Shown in pieces: positions 36,201 through 43,697 of a DNA stretch of 64,000 nucleotides. Below the pieces are notes generated by a model. The model was not told where the DNA came from, searched no databases, and saw nothing but the letters and a program-made list of their open reading frames with translations. The number at the start of each line of letters is the position of its first letter. Positions within the stretch are counted from its first letter, which is position 1. Made by a program: the position numbers and the translations under genes. Source of the DNA: Actinotalea endophytica (GTDB taxonomy: Bacteria; Actinomycetota; Actinomycetes; Actinomycetales; Cellulomonadaceae); contig NZ_JAOVZU010000002.1 of the NCBI RefSeq assembly GCF_025717005.1, forward strand, positions 95,470 to 159,469, given 5' to 3'.

Positions 36201-36797
36201 CTCGACGTAGAAGTTGTCCCTGCCGAAGATGTCCTGGAGCTCGGTGGCCGTGCGCACCGCCTCGTCCCACTGACCGAGGCGGAGGCGGGTCTGGATCTCA
36301 CCCGAGGCGCAGCCGCTGAACGCGATGAGGCCCTCGCTGTAGCGCGAGAGCAGCTCGCGGTCCATCCGCGGCCACTTGCCCATCTGGCCCTCGAGCGAGG
36401 CCATCGAGCCGAGCCGGAACAGGTTGTGCATCCCGGCCGTCGTCTCCGAGACGATCGTCAGGTGCGTGTAGGCACCGCGCGCCGAGACGTCGTCGCCGGA
36501 CTGCGAGTCGTCGCCGAACCGGACCCGCGTCTGGTCGAACCGGCTCGTGCCCGGCGTGAGATAGGCCTCGACCCCGATGATCGGCTTGATGCCGTGGTTC
36601 CGAGCGCGCTGCCAGAAGTCGAAGGCGCCGAACAGGTACCCGTGGTCGGTGATCGCGATGGCCTTCTGGCCGAGCTCCTCGGCGTAGGTCAACAGCTCCT
36701 CGACGCGGGCCGCGCCGTCCAGCATCGAGTAGTCGGTGTGAACGTGCAGGTGGGCGAAGTCCTCTCCGGGTCGCCACCCGGGATCGCCCAACGCCAT
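33234..36797 (-). CDS. dnaE: DNA polymerase III alpha subunit
   Basis: Replicative polymerase, 1187 residues. The N-terminal PHP domain opens with HLHVHTDYSMLDG. The polymerase core has GPGRGSAAGSMVAYAMGIT and the catalytic acidic motif WPDVDVDFDERRRGE. Then come the fingers, tandem helix-hairpin-helix (GLTAVRNVGANVVEEIV) and an OB domain (GLVTNLQRRMSKNGNPWASL). Two upstream in-frame ATGs exist (36806, 36821), but TAGGAT lies 7 nt before the ATG at 36797, which gives the usual short lead to the PHP motif. DnaE1 type. Confidence 0.97.
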   Translation of the reverse strand: MALGDPGWRPGEDFAHLHVHTDYSMLDGAARVEELLTYAEELGQKAIAITDHGYLFGAFDFWQRARNHGIKPIIGVEAYLTPGTSRFDQTRVRFGDDSQSGDDVSARGAYTHLTIVSETTAGMHNLFRLGSMASLEGQMGKWPRMDRELLSRYSEGLIAFSGCASGEIQTRLRLGQWDEAVRTATELQDIFGRDNFYVELMDHGIDIERRAMPDLLRLAKHIGAPLVASNDSHYTRKEDAHAHEALLAVQSGSTLLEPTYDQGGTRFAFSSDSFYLWTAREMRDLWSEYPEACDNTLLIAERCDVAFNTSANYMPKFPVPAGEDEQSWFVKEIETGLRRRYPAGVSDAVRAQADYETGVITQLGFAGYFLVVADFINWAKAQGIRVGPGRGSAAGSMVAYAMGITELDPLAHGLIFERFLNPERVSWPDVDVDFDERRRGEVIRYVTEKYGDDRVAQIVTYGTIKAKQALKDASRVLGYPFAMGEKLTKAMPPPVMGKDIPLSGMYDQKHERYAEAEEFRQVVAADPDAQKVLETARGLEGLKRQWGVHAAGVIMSSEPLIDIIPIMKRPQDGAIITQFDQPGAEALGLIKMDFLGLRNLTILDDALDNIRANGKPELVIEDVPLDDPPTYDLLGRGDTLGVFQLDGGPMRALLRQMRPDNFDDISAVIALYRPGPMGMNSHTNYALRKNGLQQVEPIHPELVEPLADVLDETYGLVVYQEQVQKAAQVLAGYSLGQADLLRRAMGKKKKEILDKEFVPFQAGMRERGYTDGAIQAVWDVLVPFAGYAFNKAHSAAYGVISYWTAFLKANYPTEYMAGLLTSVRDDKDKSALYLAECRRMGITVLPPDVNSSSANFTAVRADIRFGLTAVRNVGANVVEEIVRARETKGRFTSFQDFLDKVPAVVCNKRTIESLVKAGAFDSLGHRRRSLMLVHEQAVDSVIGVKRKEAEGQFDLFADLGATPDEGFSVSVPDVPEWDKKQLLAFEREMLGLYVSDHPLSGLEHVLAQAADCSLAALHADETRAENSTVTVCGLVTNLQRRMSKNGNPWASLSLEDLDGSVEVLFFGETYLAYTTTLLEDAVLTVRGRVRRRDDTIQLQAMEVSLPDVTAVDERPVTISIPVTRCTPPIVEKLREILADHPGVTDVHLRLTQPGRSTVMRLDHGLRIERSPALYGDLKALLGPNCLA

Positions 36798-36804
36798 GCG
36801 GGCC

Positions 36805-36810
36805 ATCCTA
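36805..36810 (-). promoter_or_regulatory. -10 box of leaderless dnaE promoter
   Basis: TAGGAT on the minus strand ends 7 nt before the ATG at 36797. It favours that start over two in-frame ATGs upstream. Confidence 0.5.
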
Positions 36811-36893
36811 GGTCGGACCACCGACGGGCCCGTGCGACGTCCGGGGCGCGTCGGCTCGCATCGCAGATCGCGTCACAGATCGCGGCGAGCGCT

Positions 36894-36921
36894 GTGAGAC
36901 AGGTCACCCCGGCCGTCTCAC
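36894..36921 (-). terminator. Stem-loop after rluD
   Basis: GTGAGAC (36894-36900) and GTCTCAC (36915-36921) form a perfect 7-bp stem with a 14-nt loop, 10 nt downstream of the rluD stop and upstream of the dnaE promoter. It probably separates the lspA-rluD unit from dnaE. Confidence 0.5.
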
Positions 36922-36931
36922 GACACGCGTC

Positions 36932-37858
36932 TCACGTCTCGCGCAGCAGCCCCCACGCGTGCGCCAGATCGGCCGGGTACGGGCTCTCCAGGACCGTGCG
37001 TTCACCGGTCACGGGGTGGTCGAAGCCGAGCCGGTGCGCGTGCAGCCACTGGCGGGTCAGTCCGAGCCGCGACGCCAGCTGCGGGTCCGCGCCGTAGGTC
37101 AGGTCGCCGACGCACGGATGGCGCACCGCGGCCATGTGGACCCGGATCTGATGGGTCCGGCCGGTCTCCAGGTGCACCTCGACCAGGGAGGCCGCGGGCA
37201 CCATCTCGAGCACCTCGTAGTGCGTGATCGACGGCTTGCCGGCTGCGGTGACGGCGAACTTCCAGTCCTGCGTGGGGTGTCGCCCGATCGGTGCGTCGAT
37301 CGTGCCGGACGTCGGTTCGGGGTGCCCCTGGACGACCGCGTGGTAGACCTTCTCGACCGTCCGCTCCTTGAAGGCGCGCTTGAGCACGGTGTAGGCGCGC
37401 TCGCTCTTCGCCACGACCATGAGCCCCGACGTGCCGACGTCCAGCCGGTGCACCACGCCCTGACGTTCGGCGGCCCCCGACGTGGACACGCGGTGCCCGG
37501 CGGCCGCGAGCGCCCCGACGACGGTCGGCCCGGTCCAGCCCGGCGACGGGTGGGCGGCCACCCCGACCGGCTTGTCCACGACGACGACGTCGTCGTCCTC
37601 CATCACGATCCGCATCCCGGGGACCGGCTCCGGCGGTGCCACGTCCACCGGACCGTCCAGCACACCGGTGTCGACCTCGAGCCACGCCCCGGCCGGCAGC
37701 CGGTCCGACTTGCCGACCGGCCGGCCGTCCACGAGCACGGCGCCCTGGGCCACCAGGTCCGCGACCCGGGTGCGCGAGACCCCGAGCAGACGGGCGAGGG
37801 CGGCGTCGACCCGCTCGCCGGCCAGGCCGTCGGGCACCGGGAGGCTGCGGCTGCTCAC
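36932..37858 (-). CDS. RluA/RluD-family rRNA pseudouridine synthase
   Basis: 308 residues. The N-terminal S4 RNA-binding domain (about 10-75, [20 protein letters not shown]) is followed by the catalytic domain with the signature [16 protein letters not shown] (catalytic Asp in HRLD), HYEVLE, and [14 protein letters not shown]. Probably RluD-like. The exact uridine is not determinable. The GTG overlaps the lspA stop (GTGA), a common actinobacterial pairing. Confidence 0.94.
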   Translation of the reverse strand: MSSRSLPVPDGLAGERVDAALARLLGVSRTRVADLVAQGAVLVDGRPVGKSDRLPAGAWLEVDTGVLDGPVDVAPPEPVPGMRIVMEDDDVVVVDKPVGVAAHPSPGWTGPTVVGALAAAGHRVSTSGAAERQGVVHRLDVGTSGLMVVAKSERAYTVLKRAFKERTVEKVYHAVVQGHPEPTSGTIDAPIGRHPTQDWKFAVTAAGKPSITHYEVLEMVPAASLVEVHLETGRTHQIRVHMAAVRHPCVGDLTYGADPQLASRLGLTRQWLHAHRLGFDHPVTGERTVLESPYPADLAHAWGLLRET

Positions 37859-38445
37859 GCCGACGGCACGTCCCGTCCGTCGGCCGCACCGGTGTCGTGG
37901 GGCGCCGGCTGCGTCGGGGGCTCCGACCCGCCCGACTCGGCGTGAGCACCCCGGTGCCCCTCACGCGTGCCGTCCACCGCGATGCCGAGCATCGTGAGCA
38001 GGACGATCGCGACCGCCGCGACCACGATCGCGATGTCCGCGACGTTCCCGATGAACCAGTTGCCGTAGGCGAGGAAGTCGACCACGTGCCCGCGGGCGAA
38101 GCCCGGCGGGCGGAACAGCCGGTCGATGAGGTTGCCGACCGCACCACCGAGGAGCAGCCCGAGCGAGACGGCCCAGGCTCGTGAGCCGAGCCGGTCCGCG
38201 ACCCGCACGATGACGACCGACACACCCACGGCGGCGACGGTGAAGATCCAGGTCATCCCGGTCGCGAGGCTCAGCGCCGCTCCGGGGTTGTGCATGAGCT
38301 GGAGCCCGAACAGGTCGCCGAGCAGCGGGATCCGCTCGCCCTCCACCAGCCGGGCGACCGCGAGCGCCTTCGTCGCCTGGTCGAGCACGAGGACGACGAC
38401 CGCGACCACGGCCAGGACCGTGACGAGGTGTCTACGTCGGGGCAC
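37855..38445 (-). CDS. lspA: Lipoprotein signal peptidase
   Basis: Aspartic membrane protease removing lipoprotein signal peptides, 196 residues. Four membrane helices are visible. Family motifs are [34 protein letters not shown] (first catalytic Asp), [10 protein letters not shown] and GNVADIAI (second Asp). A hydrophilic C-terminal tail of ~35 residues is dispensable-looking. The GTG at 38445 is 2 nt after the DksA-like gene's stop. A substrate could be the lipobox protease at 25.6 kb. Confidence 0.95.
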   Translation of the reverse strand: MPRRRHLVTVLAVVAVVVLVLDQATKALAVARLVEGERIPLLGDLFGLQLMHNPGAALSLATGMTWIFTVAAVGVSVVIVRVADRLGSRAWAVSLGLLLGGAVGNLIDRLFRPPGFARGHVVDFLAYGNWFIGNVADIAIVVAAVAIVLLTMLGIAVDGTREGHRGAHAESGGSEPPTQPAPHDTGAADGRDVPSA

Positions 38446-38447
38446 GT

Positions 38448-38912
38448 TCAGCGACGCTCCTGGCGCGCCTTGCAGGTCACGCAGAGGCTCGCTCGCGGGA
38501 AGGCCTGCACGCGGGCCTTGCCGATCGGGCCGCCGCACGACTCGCACGTGCCGAAGCCCGGCTGGCCCACCCGGGCCAGGGCGTGCCGGTTCTGGTCGAG
38601 CAGGTCCCTGGTGTTGTTCACCATGGTCAGCTCCTGCTCACGCTCGAGCGCGGAGGCGCCGGAGTCGGCCTGGTCGTCTCCCGCCCCATCACCCGAGTAC
38701 CGGAGGAGGCTGGTGAGCTCGGCGTCCGCCTCGGAGAGCTCGACCTCGAGCCGGACGATCTCCGCAGCGAGCTCGTCGGCGACCTCCTCGACCTCCGCGA
38801 CCGTCCACGGGTCCTCACCGTCGCGGACCGGGAAGGTCTCGACGAGGGACACGAGGTCGGACCTCGAAGGACGCGCGCCGCCCGACGCGCTGACCGGGTC
38901 CTGGATGGTCAT
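38448..38912 (-). CDS. DksA/TraR-family zinc-finger regulator
   Basis: 154 residues. The N-terminal part (60-110) is a coiled coil with acidic character (EVADELAAEIVRLEVELSEADAEL). The C-terminal TraR/DksA zinc finger is FGTCESCGGPIGKARVQAFP with a second LCVTCKARQERR. Family proteins act at RNA polymerase's secondary channel. The usual DksA tip residues could not be aligned with confidence. ATG with GGAGAG close upstream. Directly before lspA. Confidence 0.9.
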   Translation of the reverse strand: MTIQDPVSASGGARPSRSDLVSLVETFPVRDGEDPWTVAEVEEVADELAAEIVRLEVELSEADAELTSLLRYSGDGAGDDQADSGASALEREQELTMVNNTRDLLDQNRHALARVGQPGFGTCESCGGPIGKARVQAFPRASLCVTCKARQERR

Positions 38913-38969
38913 GTCTCTCCTTGATGACGAATCGTGCCGAGAGGGTAGATCCCCCCGGGGTAAAGCACA

Positions 38970-39003
38970 ACGCACCACACCGGGCCGTCCCGGTGCGGTG
39001 CGT
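38970..39003 (-). terminator. Strong stem-loop after divIVA
   Basis: ACGCACC-A-CACCGGG pairs with CCCGGTG-C-GGTGCGT around CCGT, 14 base pairs with one internal mismatch. It lies 12 nt after the divIVA stop on the minus strand, marking the end of the division cluster. Confidence 0.75.
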
Positions 39004-39014
39004 CGTGACGAGGG

Positions 39015-39689
39015 TCAGCCGTTCAGCTGCTCTCCACCTACCCGGGGAGAGACGGACGCGCCCCGCGCGTCGAGGTCTCCGAGCAGGTTCTCGAGGTAGC
39101 TCTTCAGGCGCGTGCGGTAGTCGCGCTCGAAGACCCGCAGCTCGTCGATCTTGCGCTCCAGGAGGCTGCGCTCCTGCTCGAGCTGGGCCAGGGTGCGGTT
39201 CGAGGTGTCCTCCGCCTCGCGCACGATCCGCGCGCCCTGGGTCTTGGCCTCGGTGATGATCCGCTCGCCCTCCTCCTGACCGGAGCGCACGTAGTCGTCG
39301 TGCAGCTTCTGGGCCAGCTGGAGCATGCCGGTCGCGGACTCGGGCTCGCTCATCGAACCCATGGCGACCGACGCTGCGACCGGGGCCGCAGCCATGACCG
39401 GTGCGGGTGCGGGCTCGGGAGCCGGCTGGGGCTCGGGCGCGGCGACCGGCTCGGGTGCCGGCGGCTCCTCGGCGGCCATCGGCGCGCCGCCGCCGCGGCT
39501 CAGCTCGGCGATCCGGCGCTCGGCCGCCGCGAGCTTCGACTTGAGGTCCTCGCTCTCCGAGTACACCTCACGGAGGGTGTTCACGACCTCGTCCAGGAAG
39601 TCGTCGACTTCGTCCTGGTCGTACCCCTCACGGAACTTCGTCGCCTGGAACTTCTTGTTCAGGACGTCGTCTGCGGTGAGCAGAGCCAT
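39015..39689 (-). CDS. divIVA: DivIVA/Wag31-like polar growth and septum-site protein
   Basis: 224 residues. The conserved N-terminal membrane-binding domain MALLTADDVLNKKF, then KFREGYDQDEVDDFLDEVVN, is followed by a Pro/Ala-rich linker (about 78-115) and a C-terminal coiled coil (LAQKLHDDYVRSGQEEGERII onward). Recruits the wall-synthesis machinery to poles in actinobacteria. ATG at 39689 with GAGGTGA 5 nt upstream. Last gene of the division cluster, followed by a strong stem-loop. Confidence 0.96.
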   Translation of the reverse strand: MALLTADDVLNKKFQATKFREGYDQDEVDDFLDEVVNTLREVYSESEDLKSKLAAAERRIAELSRGGGAPMAAEEPPAPEPVAAPEPQPAPEPAPAPVMAAAPVAASVAMGSMSEPESATGMLQLAQKLHDDYVRSGQEEGERIITEAKTQGARIVREAEDTSNRTLAQLEQERSLLERKIDELRVFERDYRTRLKSYLENLLGDLDARGASVSPRVGGEQLNG

Positions 39690-39807
39690 CGTGTCACCTC
39701 AATATGTCGTGCGGGCAGACCCCGGCAGCACAGCGACCGCCTGTCCTCACCGTAGCGGACAACACGCCGCATGGGCCTACCGGAACGGCAGCGGTCACCG
39801 GCGTGTC

Positions 39808-40110
39808 TCACGCCGCGAGGAACGAGAACACCCAGAGCAGGACGGAGCAGGCGAGCATCACGATCAGGAACGCCAGGTCGAGTCTGATCTGCCCGAGGTT
39901 CAGCGGCGGAACCACCCGCCGGACCGCCTTCAGCGGCGGGTCGGTGATCGTGTAGGTGATCTCCGCGACGACGAGGGCGGCCCCGCGGGGCCGCCAGTCG
40001 CGCGCGAAGACCTGGACCCAGTCCAGCACCAGCCGGACGAACATCAGCAGGAAGAACGCGAGGACGACGAAGTACGCGACAGTCGCCAGGAGTCGGATGG
40101 CGGGCCTCAG
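39808..40110 (-). CDS. YggT-family membrane protein, probable CTG start
   Basis: Small membrane protein of 100 residues with two hydrophobic segments (LLATVAYFVVLAFFLLMFV and AFLIVMLACSVLLWVFSFL). The YggT block is VLDWVQVFARDWRPRGAAL with TDPPLKAVRRVVPPLNLG. The only ATG in frame (40044) would remove the first membrane segment. A CTG at 40110, overlapping the sepF stop as CTGA, restores the full family length and mirrors the ATGA/GTGA overlaps elsewhere. Usual position between sepF and divIVA. Confidence 0.85.
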   Translation of the reverse strand: MRPAIRLLATVAYFVVLAFFLLMFVRLVLDWVQVFARDWRPRGAALVVAEITYTITDPPLKAVRRVVPPLNLGQIRLDLAFLIVMLACSVLLWVFSFLAA

Positions 40111-40589
40111 CTCTGGTTGTAGAAGCCGACGCGGTCGCTGCCCACACTCTGCTCCTCGCCGGCGATCTCGACGTGCTCGGGCGAGAGCAGGAACACCTTG
40201 GAGGTCACCCGCTCGATCGCACCGTGCAGACCGAAGATCAGTCCGGCCGAGAAGTCGACCAGGCGCTTCGCGTCGGCGTCAGTCATCTCGGACAGGTTCA
40301 TGATGACAGGTGTTCCCGAGCGGAACGCCTCGCCGATCGAACGCGCGTCGTTGTAGGAGCGCGGGTGGATCGTCGTGATCCGGCGGAGGTCGCCCGGTGC
40401 CGGCGCGGGACGCGGGGCCGGGCGGTGCAGCGGGGTGACGTCGGCACGGTGCTCGCTGCGCGCGTCGGCGACCTGGTCGCCGTGGTGGTCGATCATGTCG
40501 ACGTACTCCTCGACGTACTCGTCACCGACCTCGTGGTCGTCCTCGGCGAGGCCGAGATACAGCATGGTCTTGCGGAGTGCTCCGGCCAT
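40107..40589 (-). CDS. sepF: SepF cell-division protein
   Basis: Membrane-associated FtsZ anchor of 160 residues. The N-terminal amphipathic helix is MAGALRKTMLYLGLAED. An acidic linker (20-75) leads to the SepF core with TTIHPRSYNDARSIGEAFR, PVIMNLSEMTDADAKRLVDF and GAIERVTSKVFLLSP. ATG at 40589 with AGGGGAGG upstream. An earlier in-frame ATG at 40610 adds residues before the helix and was rejected. The usual yggS neighbour is absent. Confidence 0.95.
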   Translation of the reverse strand: MAGALRKTMLYLGLAEDDHEVGDEYVEEYVDMIDHHGDQVADARSEHRADVTPLHRPAPRPAPAPGDLRRITTIHPRSYNDARSIGEAFRSGTPVIMNLSEMTDADAKRLVDFSAGLIFGLHGAIERVTSKVFLLSPEHVEIAGEEQSVGSDRVGFYNQS

Positions 40590-40709
40590 GTCGGCCTCCC
40601 CTTCGTCCACGGGCCGCCGTCGTGCGGTTCTGGGTCCGGCACCACGCTAAGACACCGCCTGCGGCCCACCGCGCAGACACGCCCGGATGCCGACGAGTTG
40701 CCCGTCCGC

Positions 40710-41408
40710 TCAGGTCAGACGCACGACACCGGCGATCCGGCCGGCCGGACCCGCGCCCTGGCCCGCGCCGCGGTGCGAGTAGAAGCGCGGGTCGGTCCTG
40801 GTGCACAGCCCGACGTCGTCGACCGCCACGCCTCGGGCCGCGAGCAAGGCGACGACCGCACCGGGCAGGTCGAGCGCCGGCGTGCCCCAGGAGGTGGTCG
40901 ACGAGGTCCCCGGCACCGCCGCCTCGACCTCGTCCCGCAGCTCGGCCGGCACCTCGTAGCACGCGCCGCAGATCGCCGGGCCGACCACGGCCCGGATCCG
41001 GGTCGCGCCCGCCGCGTGCATCGCACGCACCGCGGCGTCCACCACTCCGGCGACCAGGCCACGCCGCCCCGCGTGTGCCGCACCGACCACCCCGGCGGCG
41101 GCGTCCGCGAGCAGCACCGGCACGCAGTCCGCGACCTGGACGGCCAGCCCCACCGGGCCGGTCCCGACCAGCGCATCGCAGGACGCGACGTCGTCACCCC
41201 CGGCGAGGGCCAGGTGCACGGCCGTGCCGTGCACCTGGTGCGCCCAGGCCACCGGTCCACCGGCCCACTGCGCCACCAGCCGTCGGCGGCGTGCGACCGC
41301 ATCCGGGTCGTCACCGACGGCGAGCCCGAGGTTGCCGAGCTCGACGGTCGAGAACCCCGCCCGCACGCCGGGCCCGAGGTCGACCTCGAGCCACGGCGCG
41401 ACGGTCAC
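40710..41408 (-). CDS. Laccase-domain protein, purine nucleoside phosphorylase-like (YfiH/PgeF)
   Basis: 232 residues, multicopper-like YfiH fold. Metal and active-site residues are seen in WAHQVHGTAVH, QVADCVPVLLAD and GAAHAGRRGLVAGVV, followed by GPAICGACYEVP. Family members have been linked to peptidoglycan editing (PgeF) and purine nucleoside phosphorylase activity. Lies between ftsZ (7 nt gap) and sepF, as in most actinobacteria. GTG start at 41408. Confidence 0.9.
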   Translation of the reverse strand: MTVAPWLEVDLGPGVRAGFSTVELGNLGLAVGDDPDAVARRRRLVAQWAGGPVAWAHQVHGTAVHLALAGGDDVASCDALVGTGPVGLAVQVADCVPVLLADAAAGVVGAAHAGRRGLVAGVVDAAVRAMHAAGATRIRAVVGPAICGACYEVPAELRDEVEAAVPGTSSTTSWGTPALDLPGAVVALLAARGVAVDDVGLCTRTDPRFYSHRGAGQGAGPAGRIAGVVRLT

Positions 41409-41415
41409 CGACGGC

Positions 41416-42624
41416 TCACTGCGGGTGCTTGAGGAAGTCGGGCAGGTCGAGGTCGTCGGTGCCGCGCCGGGGCCGGTCCTCGAAGACCCGCGGCACGTCG
41501 ACGCCGCCGTCGGCGAGGAAGCCCGGGACGTCCGGCTCCGCGCGAGCCTGCTCCGGCACGGCGTCGATCACCTCGGGCTCCGGCTCCGGCTCGATCGGGG
41601 TGGGCGCTGCGGTCGGCGGCGCCACGGCGGGGGGCGCGACCTGCCCGAGCGCCCGGGAGTCGCGGCGCACGGTGGGGGTCCCGCTGTCGAACCCGGCCGC
41701 GATCACGGTCACCCGGACCTCGTCGCCCAGGGCGTCGTCGATCACCGCACCGAAGATGATGTTCGCCTCGGGGTGGGCCGCCTCCTGGACGAGGCGGGCG
41801 GCCTCGTTGATCTCGAACAGGCCGAGGTCGGAACCGCCCTGGATGGACAGCAGCACGCCGTGCGCGCCGTCGATGCTCGCCTCGAGGAGCGGCGAGGAGA
41901 TGGCGAGCTCGGCGGCCTGGACGGCGCGGTCGTCGCCCCGCGCCGAGCCGATCCCCATCAGCGCGGAGCCGGCCCCCTGCATGACCGACTTCACGTCGGC
42001 GAAGTCGAGGTTGATCAGGCCCGGCGTGGTGATGAGGTCGGTGATGCCCTGGACACCGGAGAGCAGCACCTGGTCGGCGGAACGGAACGCGTCCAGCACC
42101 GAGACCGACCGGTCGGAGATCGACAGCAGGCGGTCGTTGGGGATGACGATGAGGGTGTCGACCTCGGACCGCAGACCGTCGATGCCGGTCTCCGCCTGGA
42201 CCGAGCGCCGCCGGCCCTCGAAGGTGAACGGCCGGGTCACCACGCCGATGGTCAGCGCGCCGAGCGCCCGGGCGATCCGGGCGACCACGGGCGCGCCACC
42301 GGTGCCCGTGCCACCACCCTCGCCCGCGGTGACGAAGACCATGTCCGCGCCGCGGAGCACGTCCTCGATCTCCTCGGCGTGATCCTCGGCGGCCTTGCGT
42401 CCGACCTCCGGGTCGGCGCCGGCGCCCAGTCCCCTGGTGAGCTCGCGGCCGACGTCGAGCTTGACGTCCGCGTCGGACATCAGCAGGGCCTGCGCGTCGG
42501 TGTTGATCGCGATGAACTCGACGCCCTTGAGCCCGACCTCGATCATCCGGTTGACGGCGTTGACGCCGCCGCCACCGATGCCGACCACCTTGATGACGGC
42601 CAGGTAGTTCTGCGGAGCTGCCAC
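41416..42624 (-). CDS. ftsZ: Cell division protein FtsZ
   Basis: Tubulin-like GTPase forming the Z ring, 402 residues. GTP binding: [16 protein letters not shown], the tubulin signature [16 protein letters not shown], and [11 protein letters not shown]. After a Pro/Glu-rich linker the C-terminal peptide [11 protein letters not shown] binds SepF and FtsW in actinobacteria. GTG at 42624 with GGAGG 8 nt upstream; an in-frame ATG at 42717 would begin before the ribosome site. Upstream there is a 122-nt gap with a 17-bp palindrome. Confidence 0.98.
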   Translation of the reverse strand: MAAPQNYLAVIKVVGIGGGGVNAVNRMIEVGLKGVEFIAINTDAQALLMSDADVKLDVGRELTRGLGAGADPEVGRKAAEDHAEEIEDVLRGADMVFVTAGEGGGTGTGGAPVVARIARALGALTIGVVTRPFTFEGRRRSVQAETGIDGLRSEVDTLIVIPNDRLLSISDRSVSVLDAFRSADQVLLSGVQGITDLITTPGLINLDFADVKSVMQGAGSALMGIGSARGDDRAVQAAELAISSPLLEASIDGAHGVLLSIQGGSDLGLFEINEAARLVQEAAHPEANIIFGAVIDDALGDEVRVTVIAAGFDSGTPTVRRDSRALGQVAPPAVAPPTAAPTPIEPEPEPEVIDAVPEQARAEPDVPGFLADGGVDVPRVFEDRPRRGTDDLDLPDFLKHPQ

Positions 42625-42642
42625 GGCGTTTCCTCCGAGTCT

Positions 42643-42659
42643 CACGTTCAGGTTGAACG
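42643..42659. promoter_or_regulatory. 17-bp palindrome in the ftsZ upstream region
   Basis: ACGTTCA-GGT-TGAACGT is a perfect 7-3-7 palindrome 19 nt before the ftsZ start. It lies in the only non-coding gap (122 nt) between ftsQ and ftsZ. Just upstream, on the minus strand, an AT-richer GACATAACTCTAAC stretch suggests a promoter. A binding protein is not identifiable. Confidence 0.5.
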
Positions 42660-42746
42660 TTAGAGTTATGTCAGATGCTGTTGGCACGACGGTAGGTGCC
42701 GTGCGACCGGCCTTCAATCACCCTGCGCGTGTGTCGCGGCACGGGT

Positions 42747-43697
42747 TCAGGACCGCGTGATCGGCAAGGTCGGTGCCGACACGTCGTAGACCCGGACGCC
42801 CGCCGACTGCGGCGACGAGCGCAGCGTGGTCAGCACGGCGACCTTCAGCGCGGACTGGTCGGCGCTCCCCCACTCGACCTCCGCGCCGTCCGCCAGCGTG
42901 AGCTGCACCGCGTCCTGGTTCTGGGCCGACGCCCCCACCACCTGGGCCGCCAGCTCGTCCGGCAAGGATTGCAGCACCAGCAGCACCGCGGTCAGGCTGA
43001 GCGCGTCGCCGACCGGAACGTCGACCACCGGGAGGCCCTCCGGCGCCGCGTCCGAGCGGCCGACCTGCACGCCGTCGGCGTCCAGCAGGGCGAACCCACC
43101 GTTCTCGGGGACCGCTGCGACGGGATCCCGGGCGACCACCGTGACGAGCAGCCCGTGCGGCCACGCGCGGGTCACCGACGCGGCGCGGACCCCCGGCACG
43201 TCGAGCACCTCCCGGCGCAGGCCGACGGTGTCCAGCCGAGGCAGCGGCGTACCCGCCTGGTCGGTGAGCAGAGCCTCGACGGCAGCGGCGTCGACGACCG
43301 CCTGGTCACCCTCGACGCGCACGGTGACCTCACCCGCGTCGAGTGCGAAGACCGGCGACCACAGCAGGAGCCACCCGAGGACCACGACGGCGAGCGCGAC
43401 GCCCGACCAGACCAGCGCGCGGTCCCGCCGGATCCGGCGTCGCATCGCGATCCGCTCGGCGAACCGGGCGGCCGAACCGGTCGAGACCACGGCCGGACGA
43501 CGCGGCGTCCATCGGCGCGCGCGCTCGAGACCCCGCTCGCTCTCGGCCGGCCGCGGGTCCGCGGACGGGGGCCGGCCGGGGGCGCGATCGCGCGCGTCGG
43601 GCTTAGACGGCGTCACCCGACGCGGCGGAACCGTGGGGGGGCGGGGTGTGAGGAGGTCCGCGCCGTCGGGGACGCGCGGCCTGGCCGGCGGCCTCAC
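42747..43697 (-). CDS. ftsQ: Cell division protein FtsQ
   Basis: Bitopic divisome protein of 316 residues. A long basic/Pro-rich cytoplasmic N-terminus (1-95) precedes a membrane helix (ALVWSGVALAVVVLGWLLLW). The POTRA domain begins at SPVFALDAGEVTV and continues with LPRLDTVGLRREVLDVPGV and VTRAWPHGLLVTVVARDP, the usual FtsQ blocks. GTG at 43697 overlaps the murC stop (GTGA). Confidence 0.93.
   Translation of the reverse strand: MRPPARPRVPDGADLLTPRPPTVPPRRVTPSKPDARDRAPGRPPSADPRPAESERGLERARRWTPRRPAVVSTGSAARFAERIAMRRRIRRDRALVWSGVALAVVVLGWLLLWSPVFALDAGEVTVRVEGDQAVVDAAAVEALLTDQAGTPLPRLDTVGLRREVLDVPGVRAASVTRAWPHGLLVTVVARDPVAAVPENGGFALLDADGVQVGRSDAAPEGLPVVDVPVGDALSLTAVLLVLQSLPDELAAQVVGASAQNQDAVQLTLADGAEVEWGSADQSALKVAVLTTLRSSPQSAGVRVYDVSAPTLPITRS

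Noticed and set aside
32817..37097. Very long open frame (about 1400 codons) on the plus strand
   Set aside because: It is antisense to dnaE and rluD and arises from high GC, which makes opposite frames stop-poor. No recognisable domain.
39659..40147. Alternative minus-strand frame over yggT
   Set aside because: Arg/Pro-rich shadow without hydrophobic segments. The yggT frame matches a known family.
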